A stretch of DNA of 58,858 nt from VRUE01 sp963748075 (lineage in GTDB: Bacteria > Actinomycetota > Thermoleophilia > Solirubrobacterales > 70-9): the NCBI GenBank assembly GCA_963748075.1, contig CAVVHQ010000037.1:1-58858 (forward strand), read 5' to 3'. Positions 1 through 8,494 of this stretch are shown here, piece by piece. The notes under the pieces were generated by a model. The model made no database searches. It was not told the origin of the DNA and saw only the letters and a program-made list of their open reading frames with translations. Made by a program: the position numbers and the translations under genes. How positions within the stretch are numbered: the stretch's first letter is position 1; every line of letters starts with the position of its first letter.

Positions 1-1
1 C

Positions 2-1378
2 TCAGCAGATCCGCCGCTGGCCGCCGCCCGCCTGAGCCTGCGCAGCGGGCGAGGGCTTGCCGTCCATCTTGGCCAGCGCCTTGCGAATGTCCTCGCCGAG
101 CGTCTCGGCCATGTCGCGGCTGAAGTTCTCCTTGACGACCATCCGCAGCACGGAGATCGACTCGGCGTTCGGCGGCAGCGGGTAGGCGGGGACGATCCAG
201 CCGCGCTCGCGCAGCGATTCGGAGAGCTCGAACACGTCGACGCCGCCCTCCTTGTCGGTTGGCCGCACGACCACCACCGGCAGGTAGCGGGAGTCGTTGA
301 GCAGCTCGAAGCGGCCGCTGTGGACCAGGGCCCGCTCCAGGTCGCCGGCGTTCTCCATCAGGTTGGCGGCGATCCGCTCGTAGCCCGCCCGCCCGAGCCG
401 CAGGAAGTTGTAGTACTGGAGCAGCACTGCGTTGCTGGCGCGGCTGAAGTTGAGGCTGTAGTTCGGCATCTCGCCGCCCAGATAGGTGATCTTGAAGACC
501 AGCTCGTCGGGCACCGCGTCGATGTCGCGGAAGACGACCGTGCCCATGCCCGGGTAGACCAGCCCGAACTTGTGGTTGGAGACGTTGATCGAGCGCACCT
601 GCTCGAGCCGGAAGTCCCACTTCACCTTCGGGTAGGCGAAGGGGGCGATGAAGCCGCCGCTGGCAGCGTCGACGTGGATCGGGATGTCCCAGCCCTTCTC
701 CTGCTTGACGCGGCGCAGCAGCTCGTCGATCGCCTCGATCTGGTCGATCTGCCCGGTGAAGGTGGTGCCGAGGATCGCCCCGACCGCGATCGTGTTCTCG
801 TCGATCAGCGGCTCGACCTCTTCGGGACCGATCGTGTGCCGGTCGGGGGTGAGTGGGATCATCCGCTGCTCGACGTCGAAGTATTTGGTGAACTTCTCCC
901 AGCAGGTGTGCACGTCGGCGCCGAAGACGATGTTCGGCTTGGCGCCCTCGCCGCCGCGCCGCTCGCGCCAGCTCCACTTGTGGGCGAGCAGGCCGAGCAT
1001 GATCGCCTCCGAGGAGCCGATCGTCGCCGTTCCGACCGGCTGCCCCGCCGACGGCGCGTTGAACAGGCCGCCGATCATGCTGACCACCCGCTGGTGGATC
1101 TCCTCGGTCTGCGGGTACTCGTCCTGGTCGACGAAGTTGCGGTTCAGCGAGTCGGTGGCGAGCTGCTGGGCCTCCGGCTCCATCCAGGTGGTGACGAAGG
1201 AGGCGAGGTTGAGCGCCGGGTTGCCGTCCAGGTTTAGCTCGTCGTGGATCAGCTGATAGGCGGCCCGGGCGGGCATTGAACCGGACGGGATCCGGTGCTC
1301 GGGGATCTCCTCGGTGAAGTAGCGGCTGCTGTAGGTCGTGTTGGTGAGCCGCCCCGACTCGCTCTGGACCTTGCGCAT
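2..1378 (-). CDS. gadB: Glutamate decarboxylase (PLP-dependent)
   Basis: Converts L-glutamate to GABA and CO2 in the cytoplasm, consuming a proton. The 458-residue frame starts MRKVQSESGRL and ends at a TGA at the window edge, close to the usual GadA/GadB length of about 466. Visible group II decarboxylase features are HVDAASGGF (the aspartate contacting PLP) and SNHKFGLVYPG, which carries the PLP-binding lysine. The frame stays open well upstream of the chosen ATG, but similarity to the family begins at this ATG. It faces away from the S51 peptidase gene. The nearby transporter, aminotransferase and semialdehyde dehydrogenases suggest GABA metabolism as an alternative to a pure acid-resistance role. 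The family call is secure; the physiological role is inferred. Confidence 0.95.
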   Translation of the reverse strand: MRKVQSESGRLTNTTYSSRYFTEEIPEHRIPSGSMPARAAYQLIHDELNLDGNPALNLASFVTTWMEPEAQQLATDSLNRNFVDQDEYPQTEEIHQRVVSMIGGLFNAPSAGQPVGTATIGSSEAIMLGLLAHKWSWRERRGGEGAKPNIVFGADVHTCWEKFTKYFDVEQRMIPLTPDRHTIGPEEVEPLIDENTIAVGAILGTTFTGQIDQIEAIDELLRRVKQEKGWDIPIHVDAASGGFIAPFAYPKVKWDFRLEQVRSINVSNHKFGLVYPGMGTVVFRDIDAVPDELVFKITYLGGEMPNYSLNFSRASNAVLLQYYNFLRLGRAGYERIAANLMENAGDLERALVHSGRFELLNDSRYLPVVVVRPTDKEGGVDVFELSESLRERGWIVPAYPLPPNAESISVLRMVVKENFSRDMAETLGEDIRKALAKMDGKPSPAAQAQAGGGQRRIC

Positions 1379-1464
1379 CGCCGCGCACTGTACATGGGGG
1401 CGAGGCCGCTGCCGAGAACTTCGGACCGCTGTACAACGACGACGGCGCGGAGCGCCGCAACCAT

Positions 1465-1695
1465 TTGGCGATGAAGCAGAGACCCCGCCAGATCGTCGCC
1501 CTCGGTGGAGGCGGGTTCTCGATGGAGTCCGGGATCGACCGCATCCTGGGCGAGGCGTGGGAGCGCGGCGTCGTCCTCTGCGGCCTCTCGGCCGGCGCGC
1601 TGTGCTGGTTCGCGGGGGCGGTGACGCCGCGCTGCACTCCGTGGGCGCCGCGGACGCCTCTGCCCGAGGCGATGTCGACCCCGGTCGCGGCTTGA
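1465..1695 (+). pseudogene. Degraded S51 peptidase (peptidase E-like) remnant
   Basis: This 76-codon frame joins two pieces of a peptidase E-type protein. It has an N-terminal strand (RQIVALGGGGFSME) followed directly by the nucleophile region (GLSAGALCWF, catalytic Ser in GxSAG). The 60-90 residues that normally separate them are missing, and the C-terminal half is replaced by unrelated sequence. It lies just before an intact S51 gene with the equivalent motif GQSAGAMCWF. It is therefore best read as the remnant of a tandem duplicate or of a displaced neighbour. No clear ribosome binding site is visible. Confidence 0.6.
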
Positions 1696-1711
1696 CGGGC
1701 GTGACCGGCCG

Positions 1712-2503
1712 ATGATCACCCGCGTCCTCGTCTTCGGCGGCCACGACTTCACCTCCCGCCCGCCGGATCGGGCGGTCTGCGAGCTGATGCTGCGTCTGGC
1801 GACGACACGAGCCGGCAGGCGGCCGCGGATCTGCATCCTGCCGACCGCCAGCGGCGACACCTCCGAGCAGATCGGCCGCTTCTACGCCGCCTTCGGCGAG
1901 CGCCCCTGCGACCCCTCGGACCTTTCGCTGTTCCGGCTCGGCAGCCGCCCGATGGAGCTGCGCGACCACCTGCTCGAACAGGACCTGATCTACGTCGGCG
2001 GCGGCAGCCTGCTCAACCTGCTGGCTGTCTGGGAGGCGCACGAGCTGAGCGCGATCCTCAGCCTCGCCTGGCGCAACGGCGTGGTCCTCGCCGGCCAGAG
2101 CGCCGGCGCGATGTGCTGGTTCGAGGCGGGGATCACCACCTCCTCGGGCAAGCCCGAAGCGGGCAGCGGCCTTGGCCTGCTCGGCGGCAGCCTCTGCGTC
2201 CACTACAACAACGACCCCGATCGCCGCGCCGCCTACCTCGACGCGGTGGCCAACGGCATGCCGGGCGGCTACGGCCTCGACGACTACGCCGGCCTGATCT
2301 GGGAGGGGACCGGTCCCCCTTCGGCGGTGACCGCCCAACGCGGCGCCCGCGCCTACCGGGTCGCCAGGGGAGAGGAGGGAGTCGTCGAGTCCCCGCTCCC
2401 CGCCCGCTTCCTGCCCGCTCCAGCTCCCGCCGCGCTGCGGGAGGACATCGCAGAGTTCCGCCGCATCACCGCGATGCGCAAACGAGCCGGCTGGCTGGGC
2501 TGA
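1712..2503 (+). CDS. Peptidase S51 (dipeptidase E / cyanophycinase-like)
   Basis: This 263-residue protein has the S51 fold. It begins with a beta strand (RVLVFGGHDF), then YVGGGSLLNLL, then the nucleophile elbow GQSAGAMCWFEAG near residue 131, and HYNNDPDRR further on. Serine peptidases of this family cleave aspartyl dipeptides or related isoaspartyl bonds. Length and motif order are normal. No signal peptide is seen, so it is probably cytoplasmic. The gene converges on ferritin, with a nested hairpin (family A) between them. A broken paralogue lies directly upstream. Substrate cannot be assigned from sequence alone. Confidence 0.85.
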   Translation: MITRVLVFGGHDFTSRPPDRAVCELMLRLATTRAGRRPRICILPTASGDTSEQIGRFYAAFGERPCDPSDLSLFRLGSRPMELRDHLLEQDLIYVGGGSLLNLLAVWEAHELSAILSLAWRNGVVLAGQSAGAMCWFEAGITTSSGKPEAGSGLGLLGGSLCVHYNNDPDRRAAYLDAVANGMPGGYGLDDYAGLIWEGTGPPSAVTAQRGARAYRVARGEEGVVESPLPARFLPAPAPAALREDIAEFRRITAMRKRAGWLG

Positions 2504-2556
2504 CCGCGGGTGGCCCTGGCCCGGCCTGGGCCGAGCGGGTCTCGCAGCGGCTGAGA

Positions 2557-2651
2557 GGGGAGGGTCGGGTCTCCCTCGAACGGGCGGATACTCAAATCGC
2601 CGGTCTGATTAGACCGGCGATTGTCCGGGCGAGGGAGACCCGATCCTCCCC
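2557..2651. repeat. Family A nested-hairpin element, copy 1
   Basis: Outer arms at 2557-2578 and 2630-2651 pair over 22 bp with one G-T wobble. They enclose a core shared with copies at 3269, 25440 and 27336: GGGCGGATACTCAAA, an inner hairpin (2595-2622) around CTGATTAG, then TTGTCCG. It lies between the convergent S51 peptidase and ferritin genes and would act as a bidirectional terminator-like structure. The arm sequence is specific to this copy. Confidence 0.85.
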
Positions 2652-2654
2652 GTC

Positions 2655-3206
2655 CTACCCGCCCGCGCCCGCCGCAGGCGGGGCAGTCGGGTCGCCGCCC
2701 CCTTCGCCGGGACTCTCCCGCGCGATGTAGTCCTCGGCCAGCAGCAGGTTGTCCTCCGACCGGTCGACCACGTTGAGCAGGTCGCCCATCAGCGCGACCT
2801 CCTCCACCTGCTCCTTGACGAACCACTGCATGAACTGCTCCGCGCGGTAGTCCTTGACCTCCCGCGCCAGCTCGAACAGCGCGTAGATCTCCTCGCCGAC
2901 CCGCTTCTCCTGCTCGAGCGCCATCCGCACCGGCGCCACCCCGTCCTCGTAGCTGGTCTGCTGTGACTTGATGTCGGGGATGTGGACCTCGGCGCCGACG
3001 TCGAGCAGGTACTGGACCATCATCATCGCGTGCTCGCGCTCCTCCAGCGCCTGCCTGTAGAAGAAGGCGGCAAGCCTCGGCAGCGTCTCCGCGTCGTAGT
3101 AGACGGCCGCGCCCACGTACTGCTGCGAGGCAGCGAACTCGTTGGCGATCTGCTCGTTCAACGCATCAGGGAAGCTTTTCTCGGCCAATTCCAGCTCCTT
3201 GCTCAA
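2655..3206 (-). CDS. Ferritin (ferroxidase iron-storage protein)
   Basis: This 183-residue non-haem ferritin oxidises Fe(II) and stores Fe(III) in a 24-mer shell. Ferroxidase ligands are visible in the four-helix bundle: NEFAASQQYVGAAVYY near the N terminus, ALEEREHAMMM (E..H pair) around residue 55, and a later QFMQWFVKEQVEE helix. The start is TTG, with a following residue run (SKELELAEKSFPD) typical of actinobacterial ferritins. The C terminus carries an extra Gly/Ala/Pro-rich tail of about 20 residues. It sits between two family A elements. The DtxR/MntR-type gene at 37216 is a plausible regulator, but no operator is evident here. Confidence 0.95.
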   Translation of the reverse strand: MSKELELAEKSFPDALNEQIANEFAASQQYVGAAVYYDAETLPRLAAFFYRQALEEREHAMMMVQYLLDVGAEVHIPDIKSQQTSYEDGVAPVRMALEQEKRVGEEIYALFELAREVKDYRAEQFMQWFVKEQVEEVALMGDLLNVVDRSEDNLLLAEDYIARESPGEGGGDPTAPPAAGAGG

Positions 3207-3268
3207 CGGGTTGGGGCTAGAGCGGGACCGTAGCTCAATCGCGGAATTCGGTTAGCCGAAGGGCCACG

Positions 3269-3365
3269 AGGGAGGGGTTGGGCATCCCTCGAACGGGCGG
3301 ATACTCAAAGTGCCGCCCTAATTAGGGCGGCACTTGTCCGAGGGAGGGATGCCCAACCCCTCCCT
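3269..3365. repeat. Family A nested-hairpin element, copy 2
   Basis: Arms 3269-3290 and 3344-3365 form a 22-bp perfect stem. The core again has GGGCGGATACTCAAA and TTGTCCG. The inner palindrome (3308-3335, 28 bp, perfect) uses a different stem sequence from the other copies but the same CTAATTAG centre, so the inner stem also changes by paired substitutions. Arm 2 overlaps the stop codon of the enolase-like gene (3364-3366). The element lies between two minus-strand genes. Confidence 0.85.
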
Positions 3366-4422
3366 ACTCCCAACGAAATCCGGTCTTCGCCAGTTGCGGC
3401 TCGAGCGGGCTGGTAGGCAGCCCGGCCGGCGGATCGGATTCGTTGTAGCCGCGCGGCGCGGTGTCGTTCGGCGTATCGGGGTGGAAGAGCGAGGCGAGCA
3501 CCTGGATCTGGCCGCGGCCGACGCCCAGCTCCCACTGGCCGCCGCCGTAGGCGCCGATCCCCCGCTCGGCGCAGTAGTCGTAGGTCTCGCAGAGGTCGCG
3601 CAGGCCGCCGATCCGCGAGGGCTTGACGTTGACCATCTTCGGCGGCCAGGGCAGCGCCTCGACGTCGGCGATCGAGTGGATCGGCGCGTCCCAGGTGAGG
3701 CGGTCGCGGACCGGCTCGAGGATCGGCCGGGTCTCGTCGTTGACGTCGGGGTCCTCCAGCCAGGCGTCGGGGAACGCCGCGACCAGCTTCGCGTACAGGC
3801 CCGGGTCGGTCTCCACGTCCACCGGCGTGCCTTTATAGAAGCCCTTCAGGTCGAGCGAGTCGACCGCCCCGGTCTCGACCAGCGCGGCGATCAGCTCGTC
3901 GGTCCAGTCGTTGGTCGGGTCGAGCTTGAAGCGCAGCGTCGGGTAGGGGTCGAGCTTGCGTCGCAGCGTCTCGATCGAGGAGGGCTGGTCCGGGCCGGCC
4001 GCCAGACGCATCGAGCAGACGAACTCGACCGGACGGGGCTCGCGACCGAGCGCGGTCGCGAGCCCGATCCTCGCCTGGCGCAGCGCCAGGTCGAGCGCCG
4101 CCGACTCGAAGGCCCAGCGGCGGTAGCGGCGCGAGACCTCGCGCTGCGGCTCGGCCGGGAAGGTGTCGACCTCGCTCATGAACTCGCAGAACTCGCCCAG
4201 CGTCGCGTAGCCGGTCAGGTCGAGGCTGGCGCCGGCGTCCTGGAGGGCGACATGGTCGAGTGCGTCGTAGGTGACGTCCTCGCCGAGCCCGTCCTCGCCA
4301 CCGCCCCACATGTGGATCACCGTGGTCAGGCGTTCGAAGTCCGGGGCCTGGTGCTCGAGGCCCTGCAGCTCGTAGCCGTCGATCTCGAGCGGGAGGTCGG
4401 CGAGCAGGTCGAAGGTGGGCAC
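3364..4422 (-). CDS. Enolase-superfamily enzyme (mandelate racemase / muconate-lactonizing type)
   Basis: This 352-residue protein has the two-domain enolase-superfamily layout: a capping N-terminal domain and a TIM barrel. Likely catalytic positions can be followed in order: lysine in LRFKLDP, acid in SLDLKG, metal ligand in WLEDPDV, acid in the TWDAPIHSIADV strand, and lysine in VNVKPSRIGG. The second lysine of the usual KxK motif is replaced by Asp (KLD), so the reaction may differ from classic racemases. The GTG start at 4422 lies 7 nt after TAGACT, which predicts a leaderless mRNA. The TAGACT lies in a tandem 11-bp repeat. Substrate unknown. Confidence 0.8.
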   Translation of the reverse strand: MPTFDLLADLPLEIDGYELQGLEHQAPDFERLTTVIHMWGGGEDGLGEDVTYDALDHVALQDAGASLDLTGYATLGEFCEFMSEVDTFPAEPQREVSRRYRRWAFESAALDLALRQARIGLATALGREPRPVEFVCSMRLAAGPDQPSSIETLRRKLDPYPTLRFKLDPTNDWTDELIAALVETGAVDSLDLKGFYKGTPVDVETDPGLYAKLVAAFPDAWLEDPDVNDETRPILEPVRDRLTWDAPIHSIADVEALPWPPKMVNVKPSRIGGLRDLCETYDYCAERGIGAYGGGQWELGVGRGQIQVLASLFHPDTPNDTAPRGYNESDPPAGLPTSPLEPQLAKTGFRWE

Positions 4423-4426
4423 GGGC

Positions 4427-4448
4427 GTGAGTCTATGGTGAGTCTATG
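4427..4448 (-). promoter_or_regulatory. Duplicated -10 box upstream of the enolase-like gene
   Basis: The 11-bp sequence GTGAGTCTATG occurs twice in direct tandem (4427-4437 and 4438-4448). On the minus strand each copy reads TAGACT. The nearer copy is 7 nt from the GTG start, as expected for a leaderless promoter. The second copy could give an alternative start site 11 bp upstream. Confidence 0.5.
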
Positions 4449-4570
4449 TGGGGGAGGGTCGGGGTTGCGTGGGGGGAGGCCCTCCCGTCGAACGCATCTC
4501 CTGCGGGCGGTCGAGGTTTGGGTCGCTATGCGGTTCAAAGGTCGACCGCGCCGGTGGGAGACTTCGCTTC

Positions 4571-5969
4571 GTGAAGCACACCGCTCATGGCTACTGGCTG
4601 GAGGAGGCGGGCGAGGTCGCGCCGCTGCCCGAGCTGGTGGGGGAGCGGAGCGTGGATGTGGTCGTGATCGGGGGCGGCTACACGGGGATGTGGGCCGCCT
4701 GGCAGGTCAAGAAGCTGGAGCCCGATGCGAGTGTCGTGCTGCTCGAGGGTGAGATCTGCGGGCATGGGCCGAGCGGGCGCAACGGGGGTTTCTGCAATGT
4801 GATGTGGTTCTCGCTGCCCAACCTGCGGGAGCGGTGGGGGGATGCCGCGGGGCTGGCGGTGGCTCGCGCGTCGCGGGAGGCCGTGAGCGGGGATCGAGGG
4901 CTTCTGCCGGGACGAGGGGGTCGACGCCTGGTTCAGACGTGGCGGCTACCTGCAGGTGTCGACCGCGCCTGCCCACGACGGGGCTTGGGAGGAGACGGCT
5001 GCGGCCTGCCGGGAGCTGGGGCAGATCGGCGCCGTGCGGCCGCTCGCTTCGGACGAGGTCGCGGAGCGCTGCGCCTCGCCCGCGTTTCGTGGCGGGGCGT
5101 TCTACCCGGATGCGGCGACCGTGCAGCCGGCCCGGCTGGCGCTCGGGCTGCGCGAGCGGCTGCTCGGGGCCGGGGTCGAGGTCTTCGAGCGCTCGCCGGT
5201 GCGTCGACTCGAGGGCTCGCCCGGCGGGGTCCTGGCCCGGACCGGGGGCGGGGCCGTGCGGGCCGGCGCCGCGGTCGTTTCGATCGGTGGCGCGGCGAAG
5301 GCGCCGCGGGCCCCGCTGCGCGACTCGCTCACCGTCACCTCCTCGCACATCGTGCTGACCGAGCCGGTGCCGGACGTGCTGGAGGAGATCGGCTGGACGG
5401 GCGGCGAGTGCATCACCGACAGCCGCTCGTTGATCGACTACTTCCGCACCACGCCCGACGGGCGGATCGCCTTCGGCTGGGGCGGTGGCCGGATCGCGCT
5501 GGGGGCGCGGCTGCGGGGCCGCGCGGAGATCGACGCCGAGGTGATCTCAGCTGCCGCGGCGCGACTCCGGGACTACCTCCCGGCACTCGCCGGCAGGCGC
5601 CTGACCGACGCCTGGGGCGGCCCGATCGACGTCTCGCCGACCCACATCCCGATCGTCGTGCCGCTGCGCGGCAGTCGCGCCTTCGCCGCCGCCGGCTACA
5701 CCGGCAACGGAGTCGGTCCCTCGCACATGGTCGGCCGCACCCTCGCCTCCCTCGCCCTCGACCGCCGCGACGACCACTCCCGCCTCCCCATAGTCGACCC
5801 CGCCCCGCAACGGGTTCCCCCCGAGCCCTTCCACTGGCTCGGCGGCGAGACGATCCGTCGCGCCCTGACGAGCAAGGAGAACGCCGAGCTGTCCGCCCAA
5901 GCTCCCCATCCAATCAGCGACTTGGTCGCGAAGATCCCCGAGCTGATCGGCTTCCACATCGGCCGCTGA
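4571..5969 (+). CDS. FAD-dependent amine oxidoreductase (DAO/PuuB-like), frameshifted
   Basis: The N-terminal part has a Rossmann FAD motif (VVVIGGGYTGMWAAW) followed by GPSGRNGGFCN, typical of gamma-glutamylputrescine oxidase and related DAO-family enzymes. The C-terminal part continues in the +1 frame (from about 4890 to 5969) with GGAFYPDAATVQPARLALG, FGWGGG and AAGYTGNGVGPSHM. The two frames join at a GGGG run near 4890; removing one G restores a protein of about 465 residues. Similar +1 shifts in many conserved genes here suggest sequencing error rather than gene death. The neighbouring polyamine transporter and semialdehyde dehydrogenases support oxidation of a putrescine-type amine. 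Exact substrate is inferred. Confidence 0.8.
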
Positions 5970-5992
5970 CCAGCTCAATCAGAGCGGCTCGT

Positions 5993-6131
5993 GAGGGAGG
6001 GATGGGGGTGGCCGGCCCGGCAGCGGCGTCCTGTTTCTTCCGCACTCCAGACCACAGCTCGGCAAGAGCGGCAGCGTCGCAAGGCGGAAAAACCCAGCAA
6101 CGGACCGGGCACCCCCGCACCCCTCCCCCTA
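5993..6131. repeat. Family B nested-hairpin element, copy 1 (inverted orientation)
   Basis: Complementary G-rich/C-rich arms (about 5993-6020 and 6104-6131) enclose a core whose reverse complement matches the core at 32251-32326: GCTGGGTTTTTC, CGCCTTGCG, GCCGAGCTG, GTCTG and ACAGGACGCC occur in the same order. The core has its own internal stem (TTTTTCCGC with GCGGAAGAAA). It lies between the convergent oxidoreductase and mmsA genes and overlaps the probable mmsA stop. Confidence 0.75.
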
Positions 6132-7572
6132 CCACCGCGCTCGTAACGACCTTCTTTCGCGTATAGAAGTCAACGGCGTCGCTCCCGTTCGCGTGCAGGT
6201 CGCCGTCGCAGGAGTCCTTCCAGCCGGCGAAGGGGAACCAGGCGACCGGCGCCGGCACGCCGACGTTGACGCCGAGCATCCCGGCCTCCGCCCCGTAGCG
6301 GTAGCGGCGCGCCGCCTCGCCGGAGCGGGTGAAGATGGCGCCGGCGTTGCCGTAGCGCGAGCCGTTGAGGAAGCCCAGCGCGGCGTCGAGATCGTCCACC
6401 TCGATCACGGTCAGCAGCGGGCCGAACAGCTCCTCGCGGGCCAGCTCGGACTCCGGGTCGGCGACCGCGATGATCGTCGGACCGAGCAGCGTCCCCGCCG
6501 GGCCGGCGTCGCCCCGGCCGTCGAGCAGCAGCTCCGCTCCCGCCCCGTCGGCTCGCTCGATCGCCGCGACGATCCGCTCCCGCGCCGTCGTCGAGACCAT
6601 CGGGCAGACATCGGTGGCCGAATCCGCGCCGGGGCCGACGTTCAGCGCCGCAGCCGCCGCGACCAGCGCCTCCCGCACCTCCGCCCGCCGCGCCCCGTCG
6701 CCGACCGCGACGCAGACCGAGCCGGCCAGGCAGCGCTGCCCGGCAGCGCCGAAGGCCGAGCCCGTGATCGCCGGCATCGCCCGCTCCAGGTCGGCGTCGG
6801 GCATCACGACGAGCGAGTTCTTGGCGCCGCCCAGCGCCTGCGCCCGCTTGCCGGTCGCCGCCGCCCGTTCGGCGATCAGTCGCGCCGTCTCGGCGCGGCC
6901 GACGAAGGAGATCGCGTCGATCCCGGGGTCGTCGAGGATCGCGCCGACGGCCTCGCGCCCGCCGTGGACGAGGTTGACGACGCCCGGCGGGATCTCCGCC
7001 ACCGAGTCGACCAGCTCGGCGATCAGCGCCGCCGGTCGCGGGTCCTGCTCGGAGGGCTTCAGCAGGAGCGAGTTGCCGCAGGCGATCGCGTAGGGCAGGA
7101 ACCAGAGCGGGATCATCGCCGGGAAGTTGAACGGGGTGATCGCCGCCACCACGCCGACCGGCTGACGGATCAGCTCGACGTCGACGCCCTCGGCGACGCC
7201 CTCCAGCGTCTCGCCCTTCAACAGGTGGGGGATCGCCGCCGCCGACTCGACCGACTCGATCCCGCGCCCGACCTCGCCGTCGGCGTCGGCCAGCGTCTTG
7301 CCCATATCGGCGCTGACCAGCGCGACCAGCTCCTCGCGCCGGTGCAGCAGCCCCTCGCGCAGGGCCAGCAGCGCCCGCGCCCGCCGCTGCGGCGGCGTCG
7401 CGCGCCAGCCGGGCTGCGCGGCCCGCGCCGCCTCGACCGCCTCGCGCACCTCGGCCGGGCCGGACAGCGGGACCAGCGCCTCGACCTCGCCGGTCGCCGG
7501 GTTGACGTCCTCGAGCGTCTCGACCCCGTCGACCGCTCGCCACTCCCCGCCCACGCAATTCGTCAGCCTCAC
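6129..7572 (-). CDS. mmsA: Methylmalonate-semialdehyde dehydrogenase (CoA-acylating)
   Basis: Oxidises methylmalonate or malonate semialdehyde to propionyl- or acetyl-CoA using NAD+ and CoA. Family signs are ITPFNFPAMIPLWFLPYAIACGN, SFVGRAETARLIAERA, GAKNSLVV, the catalytic Cys in FGAAGQRCLAGS, and the late VNVGVPAPVAWFPFAGWK. The GTG at 7572 (VRLTNCVGGEW) is preferred, because the ATG at 7632 would force translation through palindrome C1. As written the frame runs to 5914 through family B. Removing one base near 6137 gives the expected ending VTSRW and a TAG at 6129-6131. It follows potC and is probably its operon partner. Malonate semialdehyde from beta-alanine transamination is a sensible substrate here. 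Confidence 0.9.
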
Positions 7573-7578
7573 AGGCGG

Positions 7579-7624
7579 TCGATGGGCCGATATGTCGACT
7601 CCGAGTCGACTTTTAGTCCCGTCG
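7579..7624. repeat. Family C palindrome, copy 1
   Basis: Imperfect palindrome of about 46 bp with a perfect inner stem GTCGACT/AGTCGAC around CCG and outer GATGGGCC / GTCCCGTC arms. It lies between potC and the preferred mmsA start. It stays open in the mmsA frame, where it would encode DGTKSRLGVDISAHRP. This matches the peptides encoded by copies 2 and 4. Confidence 0.75.
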
Positions 7625-7633
7625 GCGGGCATT

Positions 7634-8494
7634 TCAGGCCGCCTCGGCGGCGCCGACCGGGATCGGCGCCGTCTCCTGCTCGGGCCGCACCGACGCCAGC
7701 CTCTCGGCCCGCCGCTGCTGCCAGACGGTGAAGCCCATCGCCAGCACCGTCACCCCGAAGAGGATCATCGCGATCACGTTGACCTCGACCGGGATGCCGC
7801 GTTGGGCGGCGCCGTAGATGTAGAGCGGGAAGGTCACGGTCGTCCCGGAGTTGAAGTTGGAGATCACAAAGTCGTCGATCGAGAGGGCGAAGGCGAGCAG
7901 GGCGCCGCCGACGATCCCCGGCATGATCAGCGGCAGCGTCACCAGCCGGAAGGTCTCGAGGGAGCTGGCGCCGAGGTCCTGGGCGGCCTCCTCGAGGTTG
8001 CGGTCGAAGCCGATCAGCCGCGAGCGCACCACGACGACGACGAAGCTGATGTCGAACATCACGTGGGCGATCAGCAGCGTCTGGAAGCCGAGCGGCGGCG
8101 CGTTGAGGATCAGGAAGAAGGAGAGCAGGGCCGCCCCCATGACGATCTCCGGCGTCGCCATCGGGATCACGATCAGGAAGTTCGCGGCGCGGCGCCCGAA
8201 GAACTGGTGGCGGACCAGGCCGAGCGCCATCACCGTCCCGATCGCGGTGGAGATGACCGTCGCCAGCACCGCCAGCTTGAGGCTGGTGAACAGCGCCGAG
8301 TTGAGGTCCGGCAGCCCGAAGGCGTTGCCCCAATGCTCGAGGGTGAGGCCGACCCAGGTGAAGTTGTATTTGCCCGCCGGGTCGTTGAAGGAGAAGACGA
8401 AGATGACCGCGATCGGGATCAGCATGTAGGCGACGACGAGACCGGCGACGATGTTCACCGCGTGCTCGCGCAGCCAGCGCCAGGCGTCGCTCAC
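7634..8494 (-). CDS. potC: Spermidine/putrescine ABC transporter permease PotC
   Basis: This 286-residue inner-membrane permease has about six membrane segments, beginning HAVNIVAGLVVAYMLIPIAVIF. The cytoplasmic EAA loop is visible as EEAAQDLGASSLETFRLVTLPLIMPGI, the contact point with the PotA ATPase. The GTG start at 8494 abuts the potB stop with no gap, so the two are translationally coupled. It is part of the minus-strand potA-potD-potB-potC run and is followed by mmsA after palindrome C1. The assignment to polyamines rather than another cation rests on PotD homology and the surrounding polyamine genes. Confidence 0.93.
   Translation of the reverse strand: MSDAWRWLREHAVNIVAGLVVAYMLIPIAVIFVFSFNDPAGKYNFTWVGLTLEHWGNAFGLPDLNSALFTSLKLAVLATVISTAIGTVMALGLVRHQFFGRRAANFLIVIPMATPEIVMGAALLSFFLILNAPPLGFQTLLIAHVMFDISFVVVVVRSRLIGFDRNLEEAAQDLGASSLETFRLVTLPLIMPGIVGGALLAFALSIDDFVISNFNSGTTVTFPLYIYGAAQRGIPVEVNVIAMILFGVTVLAMGFTVWQQRRAERLASVRPEQETAPIPVGAAEAA

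Noticed and set aside
1387..1437. CTGTACA half-sites upstream of gadB as an operator shared with the pot region
   Set aside because: The two halves are in the same orientation, 44 bp apart, and one lies in the peptidase remnant. No palindrome is formed.
6170..7731. Long open frames antisense or shifted to mmsA and pot genes
   Set aside because: Arg/Ala/Gly-rich translations without motifs, typical of high-GC shadow frames.
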